From the NCBI GenBank assembly GCA_050012775.1, contig JBEKGN010000001.1:248001-312000 (forward strand): a stretch of DNA of 64,000 bases, in the 5' to 3' direction. Positions 40,224-48,616 of the stretch are shown piece by piece. The translations under genes and the position numbers were made by a program. The notes under the pieces were generated by a model. It was given only the letters and a program-made list of their open reading frames with translations. It was not told the origin of the DNA and did no database searches. Positions within the stretch are counted from its first letter, which is position 1. Every line of letters starts with the position of its first letter. This DNA comes from Roseiarcus sp050012775. Lineage in GTDB: Bacteria; Pseudomonadota; Alphaproteobacteria; Rhizobiales; Beijerinckiaceae.

Positions 40224-41657
40224 ATGTCGCAAATCGCCTTTCCCCCGGTCGACGCCTCCATCCTGGCCCGGCGCGACGCGATCCTTTCCGGTCTCGGCGC
40301 GATCCTGTCCGACGATTGCCTGATCGCGGACCTCGTCGGGCGGCGCGCTTTCGAGACCGACGCGCTCACCGCCTACCGCCGGCTGCCGCTCGCCGTCGTC
40401 CTTCCGCGATCGAGCGAAGAGGTCGCGCGGGTGATGAAATTCTGCCGCGACGCGAACGTCAACATCGTGCCGCGCGGCGCGGGAACCTCGCTGTCCGGCG
40501 GCGCCATTCCGCAAGAGGACGCGATCGTCCTCGGCCTGAGCAAGATGAGCCGCATTCTCGAGATCAACCTTGCCGACCGCTACGCGCGCGTCGAGGCCGG
40601 CGTCACCAATCTCGCGATCTCGGAGGCCGTCGGGCCCGACGGATTCTTCTACGCGCCCGATCCCTCCTCGCAGCTCGCCTGCACCATCGGCGGCAATATC
40701 GGGATGAACTCGGGCGGCGCGCATTGCCTCAAATACGGCGTGACGACCAACAATATCCTCGGCGTTCGCCTCGTCACCCTCGACGGCGAGATCGCCGAAA
40801 TCGGCGGTCCGCATCTCGACGCGGGCGGGCTCGATCTTCTCGGCCTGATCTGCGGCTCCGAGGGGCAACTCGGAATCGTCACCGAGGCGACCGTCCGGCT
40901 GCTGCGCGCCGCCGAGGGCGCCCGGCCGGTGCTGTTCGGCTTCGATCGAAGCGAGGACGCGAGCCAATGCGTCGCCGCGATCATCGGCGCCGGCATCGTT
41001 CCCGTCGCGATGGAATATATGGATCGCCTCGCCATCGAGATATGCGAGAATTACGCGCATGCCGGCTATCCCCGCGACGTCGAGGCGATGCTGATCGTCG
41101 AAGTCGAGGGCGGCCAAGAGGAAATGGCGACCGAACTCGCCAAGATCACCGCGATCGCCAGGGCGCATCGCGTGCGCACGATCCGCGAATCGATGTCGGC
41201 GATGGAGAGCGCGCAAATCTGGAAGGGCCGCAAGTCCGCTTTCGGCGCGACGGGCCGCGTCGCCGACTATATCTGCATGGACGGCACGGTGCCGACGGGG
41301 CGCCTGCCGGAGGCGCTGCGGCGCACCGGGGAAATCTGCGCCTCCTACGGCTTGCGCGTGGCCAACGTCTTTCACGCCGGCGACGGCAACATGCATCCGC
41401 TGATCCTCTATGACGTCAACGATCCCGCCCAGCAGCAAAAGGCGGAAGACGCGGGGATGGACGTGCTCAAACTCTGCGTCGAGCTCGGGGGTTGCCTCAC
41501 CGGCGAGCACGGCGTCGGCATCGAAAAGCGCGATCTCATGCGCCGCCAATTCACCGAAGCCGATCTCGCGCAGCAGATGCGCGTGCGCGCGGCGTTCGAT
41601 CCGCAATGGCGGCTCAATCCGGCCAAGGTCTTCCCGCTCGACGGGAGAGCGGCGTGA
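40224..41657 (+). CDS. glcD: Glycolate oxidase/D-lactate dehydrogenase FAD subunit GlcD
   Basis: A 477-residue FAD-binding (FAD_binding_4) flavoprotein with the flavin motif VPRGAGTSLSGG near residue 92, TIGGNIGMNSGG near 152, and the C-terminal HAGDGNMHPL and GEHGVGIEKRDLM of the FAD-linked oxidase C domain. It oxidises glycolate to glyoxylate, or D-lactate to pyruvate. GAGGAG lies nine bases before ATG 40224. Its TGA overlaps the GTG of glcE. Confidence 0.94.
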   Translation: MSQIAFPPVDASILARRDAILSGLGAILSDDCLIADLVGRRAFETDALTAYRRLPLAVVLPRSSEEVARVMKFCRDANVNIVPRGAGTSLSGGAIPQEDAIVLGLSKMSRILEINLADRYARVEAGVTNLAISEAVGPDGFFYAPDPSSQLACTIGGNIGMNSGGAHCLKYGVTTNNILGVRLVTLDGEIAEIGGPHLDAGGLDLLGLICGSEGQLGIVTEATVRLLRAAEGARPVLFGFDRSEDASQCVAAIIGAGIVPVAMEYMDRLAIEICENYAHAGYPRDVEAMLIVEVEGGQEEMATELAKITAIARAHRVRTIRESMSAMESAQIWKGRKSAFGATGRVADYICMDGTVPTGRLPEALRRTGEICASYGLRVANVFHAGDGNMHPLILYDVNDPAQQQKAEDAGMDVLKLCVELGGCLTGEHGVGIEKRDLMRRQFTEADLAQQMRVRAAFDPQWRLNPAKVFPLDGRAA

Positions 41658-42850
41658 GCGTCGCCGATCGGCGCAACTATGCTCCCGCCGACGAGGCCGA
41701 GGCGGCGGAAGCCGTGCGGGCGGCGCTGAAGGACCGAATCAGGCTCGACATTGTCGGCGGCGGCACGCGCCGCGGCCTGGGTCGCCCGCCCGAAGGCGCC
41801 GAGCGCCTCGCCACGGCGCGGCTCGCCGGAATCGTGTTCCACGAGCCGGCGGAGATGACGATCTCGATTCGCGCCGGGACGCCGCTCGGCGCCGTCGAGG
41901 AGGCGCTCGCCGCCCACGGTCAAATGCTTCCCTTCGAACCGATCGACCATCGCGCGCTTTACGGGAGCCGCGGCGAGCCGACGATCGGCGGCCTCGTCGC
42001 GACCAACGCTTCGGGGCCGCGGCGCATCAGCGCCGGCGCGGCGCGCGACAGTCTCATCGGCCTGCGCCTCGTCAATGGGCGCGGCGAATGCGTCAAGAGC
42101 GGCGGCCGGGTGATGAAGAACGTCACCGGCCTCGATCTCGTCAAATTGATCTGCGGCGCGCACGGGACGCTCGGCCTCGTCACCGAGGCGACGTTCAAGC
42201 TGCTGCCGAGGCCGCAGGCCGAGGCGACGATCGTCATCCGCCGCCTCGACGACGAACGCGCCGTCGCGGCGATGACGCGCGCGCTCGGCTCGCCCTTCGG
42301 CGTCAGCGGCGCCGCGGCGATCGGCGCCGGCATGGGCCGCGAATTTCCCCGCACGTTTCTGCGCGTCGAGGGCTTCGCCGAATCGGTGGATTATCGCGCC
42401 GAGCGGCTCATCGCGCTGCTCGCCGACCTCGGCGCCAAGCACGCGTTGCGCGGCGAGGAATCCCAGCGCGTCTGGCGCGCGGTCCGCGACGCCGAATTCC
42501 TCGCCGAGCCGCGCGAAAGCGCGATCTGGCGCGTCAGCCTTCAGCCGTCGAAGGCGCCGCAATTCGTCGCCCGCCTCGGCGCGCAGGCGTTGAGCCATTT
42601 CTACGATTGGGGCGGCGGCCTCGTCTGGCTGGCGAGCGAGCCGACGGAAAGCGCCGCCGCGGCGGTGCGCGCCGCGCTGGCGCCGTTCGGCGGCCACGCG
42701 ACGCTGGTTCGCGCGCCCGACGAGCTGCGCGCCCGCGTCGACGTGTTCGAACCGCTGACGCCGACGCTCGCGCGTCTGACCAAGGGCGTGAAGGCGAGCT
42801 TCGACCCGGACGGATTGTTTAATTTCGGACGCATGATTGGCGGAGCGTGA
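41654..42850 (+). CDS. glcE: Glycolate oxidase FAD-binding subunit GlcE
   Basis: A 398-residue protein, second flavin-fold subunit of GlcDEF. DIVGGGTRRGLGR near residue 34, EPTIGGLVATNASGPRRI near 105, and CGAHGTLGLVTEATFKL near 170 are conserved in GlcE. It starts with GTG 41654 overlapping glcD (GTGA) and is followed six bases later by glcF, so the three subunits are made together. Confidence 0.92.
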   Translation: MSVADRRNYAPADEAEAAEAVRAALKDRIRLDIVGGGTRRGLGRPPEGAERLATARLAGIVFHEPAEMTISIRAGTPLGAVEEALAAHGQMLPFEPIDHRALYGSRGEPTIGGLVATNASGPRRISAGAARDSLIGLRLVNGRGECVKSGGRVMKNVTGLDLVKLICGAHGTLGLVTEATFKLLPRPQAEATIVIRRLDDERAVAAMTRALGSPFGVSGAAAIGAGMGREFPRTFLRVEGFAESVDYRAERLIALLADLGAKHALRGEESQRVWRAVRDAEFLAEPRESAIWRVSLQPSKAPQFVARLGAQALSHFYDWGGGLVWLASEPTESAAAAVRAALAPFGGHATLVRAPDELRARVDVFEPLTPTLARLTKGVKASFDPDGLFNFGRMIGGA

Positions 42851-42856
42851 CGGGCG

Positions 42857-44164
42857 ATGCAGACCCACTTTTCCCCCGAGCGGCTCGCCGACCCGCATTT
42901 GCAGCCGCTGGAGAAGATCCTGCGCTCCTGCGTGCATTGCGGCTTCTGCACCGCGACCTGCCCGACCTATCTGATCACCGGCGACGAGCGTGAAAGCCCG
43001 CGGGGGCGGATCTATCTCATCAAGGACTTGCTGGAGACCGGGCGGAACGCCACGGCGGAGGACGTCGCGCCGATCGACCATTGCCTGTCGTGCCTCTCCT
43101 GCATGACGACCTGTCCGTCCGGCGTCGACTACCGCCGCCTCGTCGACCACGCCCGCATCGCGATCGAGACGACCTACAAGCGCCCGCTTCCCGACCGCCT
43201 GATGCGCGCCGCGCTGGCGTGGCTGTTGCCCTCGCGCGAGCTGTTTCGCGCCGGCATGGCTCTGGCCGGGATCGGGCGAGCCTTCATGCCGATCCTGGCG
43301 CGCGTTCCCGGCCTCGGCGACAAGCTCGCGGCGATGCTGGCGCTGGCCCCCAAGGCGGCGCCGGCGCGCTCCGGGACGACAGGCCCCGGCGAATTCAAGG
43401 CGCCGGCGGCGGACGCGAAACGGCGCCGCGTCGCGCTGCTCACCGGCTGCGCGCAAGACGCGCTGGCGCCGCAAATCAACGCGGCGACGATCCGGCTCAT
43501 CAACCGCGCCGGGATCGACGTCGTCCTGCCCAGGGGCGAAGGCTGTTGCGGCTCGCTGCTCCATCACATGGGCCGCGAGCGCAAAGCCCTCGATCAAGTG
43601 CGCGCCAACGTCGACGCCTGGATTCGCGAGGCTGACGGCGCCGGCCTGGAGGCGATCGTCGTCACCGCCTCGGGATGCGGCGCGACGATCAAGGACTACG
43701 GCTATATGCTGCGCGACGATCCCGCCTACGCGGAAAAGGCGGCGCGCGTCGCCGCGCTCGCGAGGGACGTCAGCGAATACGTCGCCGGCCTCGAACTGGC
43801 GTTCGCCAATCCGAAGAAGCTCGTCGTCGCCTATCACGCCGCCTGCTCCCTGCAGCACGGCCAGAAGATCCTCGAAGCGCCCAAGGCGCTGCTGCGCCGC
43901 GCCGGCTTCGAAGTGCGCAGTCCCGCGGAAGCGCATATCTGCTGCGGCTCGGCGGGCGCCTACAATATCCTGCAACCGGAAATGGCCGCGAAATTGGGGG
44001 CGCGAAAAGTCGCCAATCTCGCGCGCGTAAAACCCGACGTGATCGCCGCCGGCAACATCGGCTGTCTCGCGCAGATCGCGAGCGGAACGACGACGCCGGT
44101 CGTGCATACGGTGGAGCTGCTGGACTGGGCGAGCGGCGGGCCGGCGCCGGCGGGGCTGGGGTAA
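42857..44164 (+). CDS. glcF: Glycolate oxidase iron-sulfur subunit GlcF
   Basis: A 435-residue protein with two 4Fe-4S motifs near the N-terminus (CVHCGFCTATCPTY near residue 19 and CLSCLSCMTTCPSGVDY near 76) and two CCG domains (GEGCCGSLLHHMG and HICCGSAGAYNILQP). It passes electrons from GlcD/GlcE to the quinone pool at the inner membrane. It is the last gene of the lldP-glcDEF operon. Confidence 0.94.
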   Translation: MQTHFSPERLADPHLQPLEKILRSCVHCGFCTATCPTYLITGDERESPRGRIYLIKDLLETGRNATAEDVAPIDHCLSCLSCMTTCPSGVDYRRLVDHARIAIETTYKRPLPDRLMRAALAWLLPSRELFRAGMALAGIGRAFMPILARVPGLGDKLAAMLALAPKAAPARSGTTGPGEFKAPAADAKRRRVALLTGCAQDALAPQINAATIRLINRAGIDVVLPRGEGCCGSLLHHMGRERKALDQVRANVDAWIREADGAGLEAIVVTASGCGATIKDYGYMLRDDPAYAEKAARVAALARDVSEYVAGLELAFANPKKLVVAYHAACSLQHGQKILEAPKALLRRAGFEVRSPAEAHICCGSAGAYNILQPEMAAKLGARKVANLARVKPDVIAAGNIGCLAQIASGTTTPVVHTVELLDWASGGPAPAGLG

Positions 44165-44291
44165 GGCGGGATTTCTTGGCCGGCGCTCGCCGCTGGCGCC
44201 GATCACGGCGGCTGCGGCCCGGTCGGAAGTTGACGGCGCTGTCGCCGTAACCCTAGGGATGGACGGGCCATTTGGGCCATGTCGGTGAGCC

Positions 44292-44630
44292 ATGTCGTGG
44301 CGCGCATTCGAGAATGGTCGCACGATTGGCCAGCGCGGCTCGGAGGAAGGCATGATTCTGCGCGATGACGAGCACGACGACGGCGCGCGGATCACGCTGG
44401 AACGCGACGGCCTTCGCGCCCCTCTCGCGATCACCTCAGGGATTTACGGCTGGATGCTCCACACCCGCTTTTTTTCGCGGGAAGCGGAGGCGCAGCAGGC
44501 TTTCGACGACATGCAAGCGGCGCTCGGCCGCATCGTCGGCGCCATCCCTCGGGTCGACGATCCCGATCGCAAGAAAAAGTCGAAAGCGGCGGCGTCCGCG
44601 ATGGCCGAGTTCGCCGAGCGGTTTCCTTAA
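44292..44630 (+). CDS. Conserved hypothetical protein
   Basis: A 112-residue protein without signal or membrane segment. Its start (MSWRAFENGRTIGQRGSEEG) and middle (ARITLERDGLRAPLAITSGIYG) look like a family seen in many bacteria, with HTRFFSREAEAQQAFDDMQ and an acidic-basic tail with a KKKSKAAA run. I know no function. It stands alone between glcF and the first zinc-ribbon gene. RBS-like GA-rich sequence before ATG is weak. Confidence 0.7.
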   Translation: MSWRAFENGRTIGQRGSEEGMILRDDEHDDGARITLERDGLRAPLAITSGIYGWMLHTRFFSREAEAQQAFDDMQAALGRIVGAIPRVDDPDRKKKSKAAASAMAEFAERFP

Positions 44631-44730
44631 AGCGCTCTGCGTTTAGGCGTCAGCGACCCCCTCTCCCCGCATAGCCCGTCGGAAGACGGGCGTTCTTACG
44701 AACGCCCAATGCGGGGAGAAGGGACGCCGC

Positions 44731-45044
44731 GCGACTTTGCCGGCGCGCGCCGTTGCGATAGGGTCGCGTGCCGCCTCCAGCAATCCCGCCGGCACGAAAC
44801 ATTTCGAACCATGAAGCAACTGCCTTGCACCTGTGGCGCCGAAGCCGATGTGCGCGTTGTGACCCGGCGCGCCGCGGATGGGGGCGACGAAATCGTCTAC
44901 CACGTGGTCTGTCCCGTCTGCGGGCAACGCGGTCCCGCGGTCGCGGCGGCGGGCAAGAACGAAGCGGTCGCCTTCGCCGAAGCCGTCGCGGCCTGGAACG
45001 CCCTGGTCGCCCGCGACCGTCCGCCGATTGGGCGCCTGCGATAA
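44731..45044 (+). repeat. Copy 1 of a 314-base duplicated unit (zinc-ribbon gene plus leader)
   Basis: The segment resembles 45921-46234 over its whole length, including about 80 untranslated bases (GACTTTGCC near the start and GATAGGGT further in are shared) and the gene. The copies are direct repeats 1,190 bases apart, with vapBC on the other strand between them. No terminal inverted repeats or target duplications are evident. Confidence 0.75.
44811..45044 (+). CDS. Lar-like zinc-ribbon protein, copy 1
   Basis: A 77-residue protein with C6-x-C8 and C34-x2-C37 forming a zinc ribbon, then a helix ending in AEAVAAWNALV. The layout is that of the Lar (restriction alleviation) domain, including the closing AAWN, but the first knuckle is CTC instead of CPFC. 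Restriction alleviation should not be assumed; many short chromosomal proteins share this fold. A near copy lies at 46004-46234. Function is unknown. Confidence 0.75.
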   Translation: MKQLPCTCGAEADVRVVTRRAADGGDEIVYHVVCPVCGQRGPAVAAAGKNEAVAFAEAVAAWNALVARDRPPIGRLR

Positions 45045-45178
45045 CCTCCGGGCGAATCGCCATTGCGGCGGCACGCCGCAATGGCGCGAAGGCCCGTCAG
45101 CAATCGACCGCGTTTTCCGTCATTGCCAGCGGCGCGAAGCAATGGCGGCCCCTGAGCGACCCTTACCCATCCAATCCG

Positions 45179-45616
45179 TCACTTTCCCGCCGACGCATCG
45201 GCAAGCGACGTGACTGCCGCTGAAAGATCCGTGTCGCGCTGAAGCCCGAGCTTGCGGATCAGCCGATCGTCGGCGGTCACGTAGCGCGTCTGTTTGGCCA
45301 GCGCGAGGGCGAGATAGACGCAGTCATAGGCCGGATGGGAAAGCGCGATGGCGATCCGCGTCGCCGCGGGCATCAGCCCGCGCATCGGCAACAACTCGAT
45401 GTCGGAGCGTTCCAGCAACCGCGCCGCGAGATCGGCCTCCTCAGAGGAGAGTTCGCCGCGCCGCGCCTTCTTCCACAGGATGTTGGCGCATTCGGCGACA
45501 AGCAAGTCCGGCGCGATGAGCCGAGCGCTCTTGCGCAACGCGAGCGCCTGCGGCGTCCCCTCTTCTTCGACGACCCACTTGATCGCGATGCTGGCGTCGA
45601 CGACGAGAGTTTTCAC
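45179..45616 (-). CDS. vapC: VapC-type PIN-domain toxin ribonuclease
   Basis: A 145-residue PIN-domain protein. The acidic metal-binding residues are visible: D7 in VVDASIAIKW, E in LLVAECANILWKKA, D in HPAYDCVYLALALA and D in TADDRLIRK. It should cut RNA (often tRNA) when free of its antitoxin. Its start is GTG 45616, overlapping the vapB stop by four bases, the usual order antitoxin then toxin. Confidence 0.9.
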   Translation of the reverse strand: MKTLVVDASIAIKWVVEEEGTPQALALRKSARLIAPDLLVAECANILWKKARRGELSSEEADLAARLLERSDIELLPMRGLMPAATRIAIALSHPAYDCVYLALALAKQTRYVTADDRLIRKLGLQRDTDLSAAVTSLADASAGK

Positions 45617-45852
45617 CGCTCCTCGCGGCCTTCCCTCAGCAGGAGTTCCGACGGCGTTTGTCGGCGGCGCGCCGTCATCGCGCGAAGCTGCGCGGCGAGG
45701 TCGTCGAACGAGGCCTCCGGTTCCTCGCTCAGAACCTGCCGCAGGATTTCACGATGCTCCGCCTCGGCCGACCGCCCATGGCGGAGCGCCCGGCGTTTCA
45801 ACCGGACGATGATTTCGTCCTCGACATTGCGAACGTGGAGATTGCCGGCCAT
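45613..45852 (-). CDS. vapB: VapB/FitA-type antitoxin
   Basis: A 79-residue protein with an N-terminal ribbon-helix-helix (LHVRNVEDEIIVRLKRRALR) and the phrase GRSAEAEHREILRQVL, close to FitA-type antitoxins. The C-terminal SFDDLAAQLRAMTARRRQT should wrap the toxin. It binds VapC and represses its own promoter. ATG 45852 is used since the RHH strand starts at residue 5. It precedes and overlaps vapC. Confidence 0.9.
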   Translation of the reverse strand: MAGNLHVRNVEDEIIVRLKRRALRHGRSAEAEHREILRQVLSEEPEASFDDLAAQLRAMTARRRQTPSELLLREGREER

Positions 45853-45920
45853 AGAGATGTTCCTTGCTCTCATTGCTGGCAATGATAGCAATCGCGGCGC
45901 TTGGCGCCAAGGCTCACGCT

Positions 45921-46234
45921 CGCGACTTTGCCCGCGAGCCCAGCCGAGATAGGGTGACGCGCGGCGTCCAGCGATCCCGGCCGCGCGCCAACCGTTGCGA
46001 ATCATGAACCAGCTGCCTTGCACCTGCGGCGCCCGAGCCGACGTGCGGCTCGTGACCCGGCGCGGCGCGGATGGGCGCGACGAAATGGTCTATCGCGTCA
46101 TCTGTCCCGTCTGCGGGCAATCCGGTCCTGCGGTCGCGGCGGCGGGCAAGGTCGAAGCCGTGGCGATCGCCGAAGCCGTCGCGGCGTGGAACGCCCTGGT
46201 CGCCCGCGACCGGCCCGCGAGCCGGTTTGCCTGA
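45921..46234 (+). repeat. Copy 2 of the 314-base duplicated unit
   Basis: Direct repeat of 44731-45044 with scattered differences in the leader (about 80 bases) and fewer in the gene. Both copies keep an intact reading frame, so the duplication is under coding constraint or fairly recent. Confidence 0.75.
46004..46234 (+). CDS. Lar-like zinc-ribbon protein, copy 2
   Basis: A 76-residue paralogue of the protein at 44811-45044. It keeps C6-x-C8, C34-x2-C37 and the AEAVAAWNALVARDRP helix. Differences are mostly at surface-like positions, and the C-terminal few residues differ (ASRFA against PIGRLR). It ends 57 bases before a DUF2461 gene on the same strand. Function is unknown. Confidence 0.75.
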   Translation: MNQLPCTCGARADVRLVTRRGADGRDEMVYRVICPVCGQSGPAVAAAGKVEAVAIAEAVAAWNALVARDRPASRFA

Positions 46235-46291
46235 CCAGCCGGCGCGGCATAGAACGGCGTGCGTCAGCTTAGAGAAGGACCGCGCGATCCC

Positions 46292-46972
46292 ATGAGCTTC
46301 ACCGGTTTCGGCCCCCAGGCGCTGCCCTTTCTCAAGGCGCTCGGCTTTCACCAGACCAAGGAATGGTTCGAGGACAACCGCGCGACCTACGAATCCCAGC
46401 TCAAGGGCCCGCTCGGCGATCTCGTCGAGGACCTTTCTTCCCGCTTCGCCAAGTCCGGGACGCCCCTCAAGGGCGACCGCAAGGCGTCGCTGTTCCGCAT
46501 CAACCGCGACGTGCGCTTCGCCAAGGACAAGAGCCCGTACAAGACCAACGCCGGCGCGGTGCTGACGCGCGGCGGGGCGAAGAACGACGTCGGGCTCTTT
46601 TACATCCACGTCGCCGCCGACGGCTGCTTTGCGGCGGCCGGCTTCTATCAGCCCGAGCCGGACGACCTCACCCGGCTGCGCCGCGCGATCGCGCGTGCGC
46701 CGAAGGCGTGGACGAAAGCGACGGCGCGGCTCGCCGAGGCGGGGCTCGCGCTTTCCCAGGACTATGCGATGAAGCGCGCGCCGCGCGGCTTCGAGGACGT
46801 CGCCGATGCGCTGCTGGCCGCCGCGCTGCGCAACAAGTCGTTCATTTGCTCGCGCCCGATCGCGGATTCGCGGCTTTCGGCGCCGGCTCTCGTCGACGAT
46901 CTCCAGGCCTTCGCGGCGGACGCGATGCCGCTGCTCGAATGGGGCTGGAGCGCCGTCGTCGACGCGAGGTGA
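46292..46972 (+). CDS. DUF2461 family protein
   Basis: A 226-residue soluble protein of the DUF2461/TIGR02453 family. It has the family's opening FTGFGPQALPFLKALGFHQT, KEWFEDNRATYE, the very conserved FRINRDVRFAKDKSPYKTN, and GLFYIHVAADGCFAAAGFYQP. The biochemical role is not known. ATG 46292 (MSFTGFGP) is the family start; an open frame reaches 33 bases further upstream. Confidence 0.88.
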   Translation: MSFTGFGPQALPFLKALGFHQTKEWFEDNRATYESQLKGPLGDLVEDLSSRFAKSGTPLKGDRKASLFRINRDVRFAKDKSPYKTNAGAVLTRGGAKNDVGLFYIHVAADGCFAAAGFYQPEPDDLTRLRRAIARAPKAWTKATARLAEAGLALSQDYAMKRAPRGFEDVADALLAAALRNKSFICSRPIADSRLSAPALVDDLQAFAADAMPLLEWGWSAVVDAR

Positions 46973-47048
46973 GAAACGGGCCGTCGTTTTCGGGTGGCGC
47001 GGCGCGCGGGAAAGCGCAAGATGAGGAAAATCGCATCGGACAAGCGTC

Positions 47049-47912
47049 ATGCTCGACATGCCCAACACATCAGTGATTTCCGGCGCCGACTACCCGACCG
47101 TCAGAAAAGCGATCGAGTTCATTTCGACGCATTGGCGCGATCAGCCCTCGATCGAGACCATCGCCGACTGCGTCGGCCTCTCCGCCTCGCACTTTCAGCA
47201 CGTCTTCAAGCGCTGGGCGGGGCTGACGCCGAAGGCCTTTCTGCAGGCGATCACCATCGAGCGCGCGCGGGAACTGTTGCGTGACTCCGCGAGCGTGCTC
47301 GACGCCGCCTATGACGTCGGCCTTTCCGGCCCGAGCCGGCTGCACGACCTCTTCGTCACGCACGAAGCGCTGACGCCGGGCGACTATTGCCGCGAAGGTC
47401 TGCGCCTGACCTATGGCTTCCACCCCTCCCCGTTCGGCGAAGCGATCGTCGTCGCCGCGCCGCGCGGCCTCGCCGGCCTCGGCTTCGTCGACGAGGAGAA
47501 TCGCGCCGCCGCGCTCGCCGACATGCAGCGCCGTTGGCCGCGCGCCGCCTTCCTCGAGGATGAGGCCGCGACCGCGCCGCTCGCCGCGCGCGCTTTCGAT
47601 CCCGGCCTCTGGCGCCCGGACGCGCCGCTGCGCATCGTCATGATCGGCACGGATTTCGAAGTGCGCGTCTGGGAGACGCTGCTCGCGGTGCCGCTCGGCC
47701 GGGCGACGACCTATTCCGACATCGCGCGCCATCTCGGCAAGCCCAAGGCGGCGCGGGCGGTCGGCGCGGCGGTCGGGCGCAACCCGATCTCCTTCGTCGT
47801 GCCCTGTCATCGCGTGTTGGGTCGCTCGGGCGCGCTCACCGGCTACCACTGGGGCCTGGCGCGCAAGCAGGCGATCATCGGATGGGAAGCCGGACGAGCG
47901 CAGGCGAGCTGA
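47049..47912 (+). CDS. Ada-like bifunctional protein: AraC helix-turn-helix plus O6-methylguanine-DNA methyltransferase
   Basis: A 287-residue protein. Residues about 15-115 are an AraC-type DNA-binding domain (SIETIADCVGLSASHFQHVFKRW, then PKAFLQAITIERARELL). Residues about 200-287 are the alkyltransferase domain with active cysteine C253 in VPCHRVLG and GYHWGLARKQAI. The N-terminal zinc domain of E. coli Ada, which takes methyl groups from phosphotriesters, is missing, so it repairs O6-methylguanine but cannot sense damage in the classical way. Confidence 0.92.
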   Translation: MLDMPNTSVISGADYPTVRKAIEFISTHWRDQPSIETIADCVGLSASHFQHVFKRWAGLTPKAFLQAITIERARELLRDSASVLDAAYDVGLSGPSRLHDLFVTHEALTPGDYCREGLRLTYGFHPSPFGEAIVVAAPRGLAGLGFVDEENRAAALADMQRRWPRAAFLEDEAATAPLAARAFDPGLWRPDAPLRIVMIGTDFEVRVWETLLAVPLGRATTYSDIARHLGKPKAARAVGAAVGRNPISFVVPCHRVLGRSGALTGYHWGLARKQAIIGWEAGRAQAS

Positions 47913-47939
47913 GCCAAGCGCCGCCGGCACGGCCGCCTC

Positions 47940-47982
47940 AAAACAAAAACGACCCGCTCCCGGGAACCCGAGCGCGAGTCGT
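47940..47982 (-). terminator. Rho-independent terminator after the cold-shock gene
   Basis: On the minus strand a 16-bp hairpin with three mismatches (47967-47982 with 47949-47964) is followed by TTTTTGTTTT. It lies 60 bases after the cold-shock gene stop and also faces the end of the ada-like gene. Confidence 0.75.
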
Positions 47983-48042
47983 GATTGCGTCTCCTTGCCG
48001 GTTCATCCGCGGTCAAGGAGAAAAGACGTTATCCCTAGCGGA

Positions 48043-48252
48043 TCAGACCGCCTTGAGATTGTCGGCCGAGGACTTGCCCGTCCTACGATCGGCGACCAGT
48101 TCGAACGAGATCTTCTGACCCTCGTTGAGGCCTTTCAGACCTGCGCGTTCGACCGCGCTGATATGAACGAAGACATCCTTGCTGCCGTCGTCCGGCTGAA
48201 TGAAGCCGAACCCTTTTTGCCCATTGAACCACTTCACGGTTCCTTGCGCCAT
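48043..48252 (-). CDS. CspA-family cold-shock protein
   Basis: A 69-residue OB-fold protein with RNP1 KGFGFIQPDD and RNP2 VFVHISAVER, both intact, opening MAQGTVKWFNGQKGFGF. It binds single-stranded RNA and melts structure. AAAGGA lies before the ATG at a good distance. A candidate promoter is 138 bases upstream, leaving a leader of about 130 bases, as is usual for cold-shock mRNAs. Confidence 0.95.
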   Translation of the reverse strand: MAQGTVKWFNGQKGFGFIQPDDGSKDVFVHISAVERAGLKGLNEGQKISFELVADRRTGKSSADNLKAV

Positions 48253-48616
48253 GGACCTATTCCTTTAAGTGTGTGCCAGAACAGACCGCGCGCGAACGCG
48301 GCCGACGAGATTCGAGATTTGGGAGAAGGTCGTCAGTCTGACGCGAATCGCGCCGAGGCCAAGTCATTCGGCCGAAGCCCGATCGGCGGCATATAATGAT
48401 TTTTTATTGGATTCGCAAGCGCCAATGCGAAATATTTCGGCGCGATACTTATCGATCCGTCGCCGTCGCGACTTCGCCGCCGCTGAATCGGCGCATGGCG
48501 ACATCGTCAAACCGTCGCGGGGCGGCGCCATGGAACCGACGATCGAAACGCCCGAGGCGCTGGCGAACAAGGGAATTTTGACGGGGCCGTCGCCCCGGTC
48601 GATCATGCCAGGCCCT
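48253..48616 (-). promoter_or_regulatory. Leader and promoter region of the cold-shock gene
   Basis: On the minus strand TTGCGA (48413-48418), 17 bases, and TATATG (48390-48395) make a plausible promoter. The predicted transcript starts near 48383 and has a leader of about 130 bases before ATG 48252. The rest of the 364-base gap (48420-48616), between this promoter and the exporter permease gene end, shows no gene I can support. Confidence 0.45.

Noticed and set aside
44731..46234. VapBC with flanking direct repeats as a composite transposon
   Set aside because: The repeats are themselves coding units; there is no transposase, no inverted termini and no target duplication visible.
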